NCBI RefSeq assembly: GCF_022539255.1
Contig: NZ_JAKZBV010000001.1
Span: 434,001-498,000, forward strand
Direction of reading: 5' to 3'
DNA length: 64,000 nt
Origin: Sinomonas terrae
Lineage (GTDB): Bacteria; Actinomycetota; Actinomycetes; Actinomycetales; Micrococcaceae
Translations under genes and position numbers: made by a program
Shown here: positions 63,649-64,000 of the stretch, piece by piece
Layout: each line of letters opens with the position of its first letter
Numbering within the stretch: position 1 is the first letter of the stretch
Notes under the pieces: generated by a model
The model's database searches: none
Seen by the model: the letters and a program-made list of their open reading frames with translations, nothing else
What the model was told of the DNA's origin: nothing

Positions 63649-64000
63649 CCACGGTGAATCTCGGCCTCCCCGCCGTTCCGCCCCGCGGCTTCGGCAACAT
63701 CTCCGCAACCGAGCCGTTCCCGAAGGCTGCCCATCGCGAGCTCGGCAACGCCCAGCTGCGCGCGAACCTCGGCCACGCGACCCACACGATCCGCGACAAG
63801 CGTCTCCGCGTCGTGTCCGAGCTTCCTGACTGGGAGGCGCTGCGGGACGCCGGCTCGGCAATCAAGACCGATGCCATGTCACGTCTGCCCGAACTGCTGG
63901 TGCAGTTCGAGGAGCAGTTCACCGCTCGTGGTGGCACGGTGCACTGGGCCCGGGATGCAGCCGAGGCGAACGCGATCGTCGAGCGGCTCGTGCGCGCGAC
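63645..64000 (+). CDS. lutB: Lactate utilization protein B (partial, cut by the window end)
   Basis: The first 118 residues of the LutB/YkgF iron-sulphur protein: LRANLGHATHTIRDKRLRVVSELPDWEALRDAGSAIK and LPELLVQFEEQFTARGGTVHWARDA are typical for its N-terminal domain. The ferredoxin-like cluster motifs lie beyond the window. ATG 63645 overlaps the lutA stop. lutC should follow. Confidence 0.9.
   Translation, partial: MTTVNLGLPAVPPRGFGNISATEPFPKAAHRELGNAQLRANLGHATHTIRDKRLRVVSELPDWEALRDAGSAIKTDAMSRLPELLVQFEEQFTARGGTVHWARDAAEANAIVERLVRA

Overview
The window is high-GC actinobacterial DNA. The 16S rRNA, the mycobacterial-type boxA before 16S and 23S, the actinobacteria-only 6C-like RNA, a MhuD-type haem oxygenase and many leaderless genes (TAnnnT placed 6-9 nt before the start codon) point to Micrococcaceae, close to Arthrobacter or Sinomonas. 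Genus placement is inference from reading the sequence. No insertion sequence, prophage, integrase or CRISPR array was seen.

Layout. 1-5 kb: end of a MarR-like regulator, a Cys-less isochorismatase-fold hydrolase coupled to an MFS exporter, an acidic protein of unknown function, and TelA. 5-12 kb: a DUF559/AbiEi-like gene flanked by two related palindromic elements, then an overlapping operon jetA-jetB-jetC (SMC-like anti-plasmid Wadjet system) with no jetD. 12-20 kb: two MFS exporters, an LCP ligase, an SGNH hydrolase, a MhuD-like haem oxygenase divergent from a GNAT-AAA+ fusion, and a DUF2183 phosphatase. 20-25 kb: type III PKS plus FAD monooxygenase, gluQ, MarR plus a second SGNH hydrolase. 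25-29 kb: a repeat-filled gap, then a ferric-reductase-like/FMN-binding/ApbE operon for flavin-based electron transfer. 28-35 kb: CoA and acyl-CoA metabolism, a quinone-reductase-type GST and a class I amidotransferase. 35-38 kb: a 6C-like RNA, an MFS divergent from an ArsR-SRPBCC pair with a clear operator, and a cluster of zinc-free ribosomal proteins (L28, L33, S14).

39.4-45.3 kb holds one rRNA operon (promoter, boxA, 16S, 23S, 5S, terminator). 45-55 kb: an APH-fold kinase, HU, a CopD-CtaG fusion, an NHLRC2-like thioredoxin/NHL protein, a membrane protein behind a 24-codon leader ORF, an AEC transporter and panD. 55-64 kb: LysR divergent from an MFS, an MHS transporter, a PrsW-type protease, tRNA-Gly(CCC), an AnsP-type permease, dcd, and a GntR regulator facing lutA-lutB (cut by the window end) with a matching operator.

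Intergenic repeats are unusually common: 18-bp, 21-bp, 31-bp and 32-bp tandem arrays and at least three families of palindromes. Several coding sequences also carry short in-frame tandem repeats.
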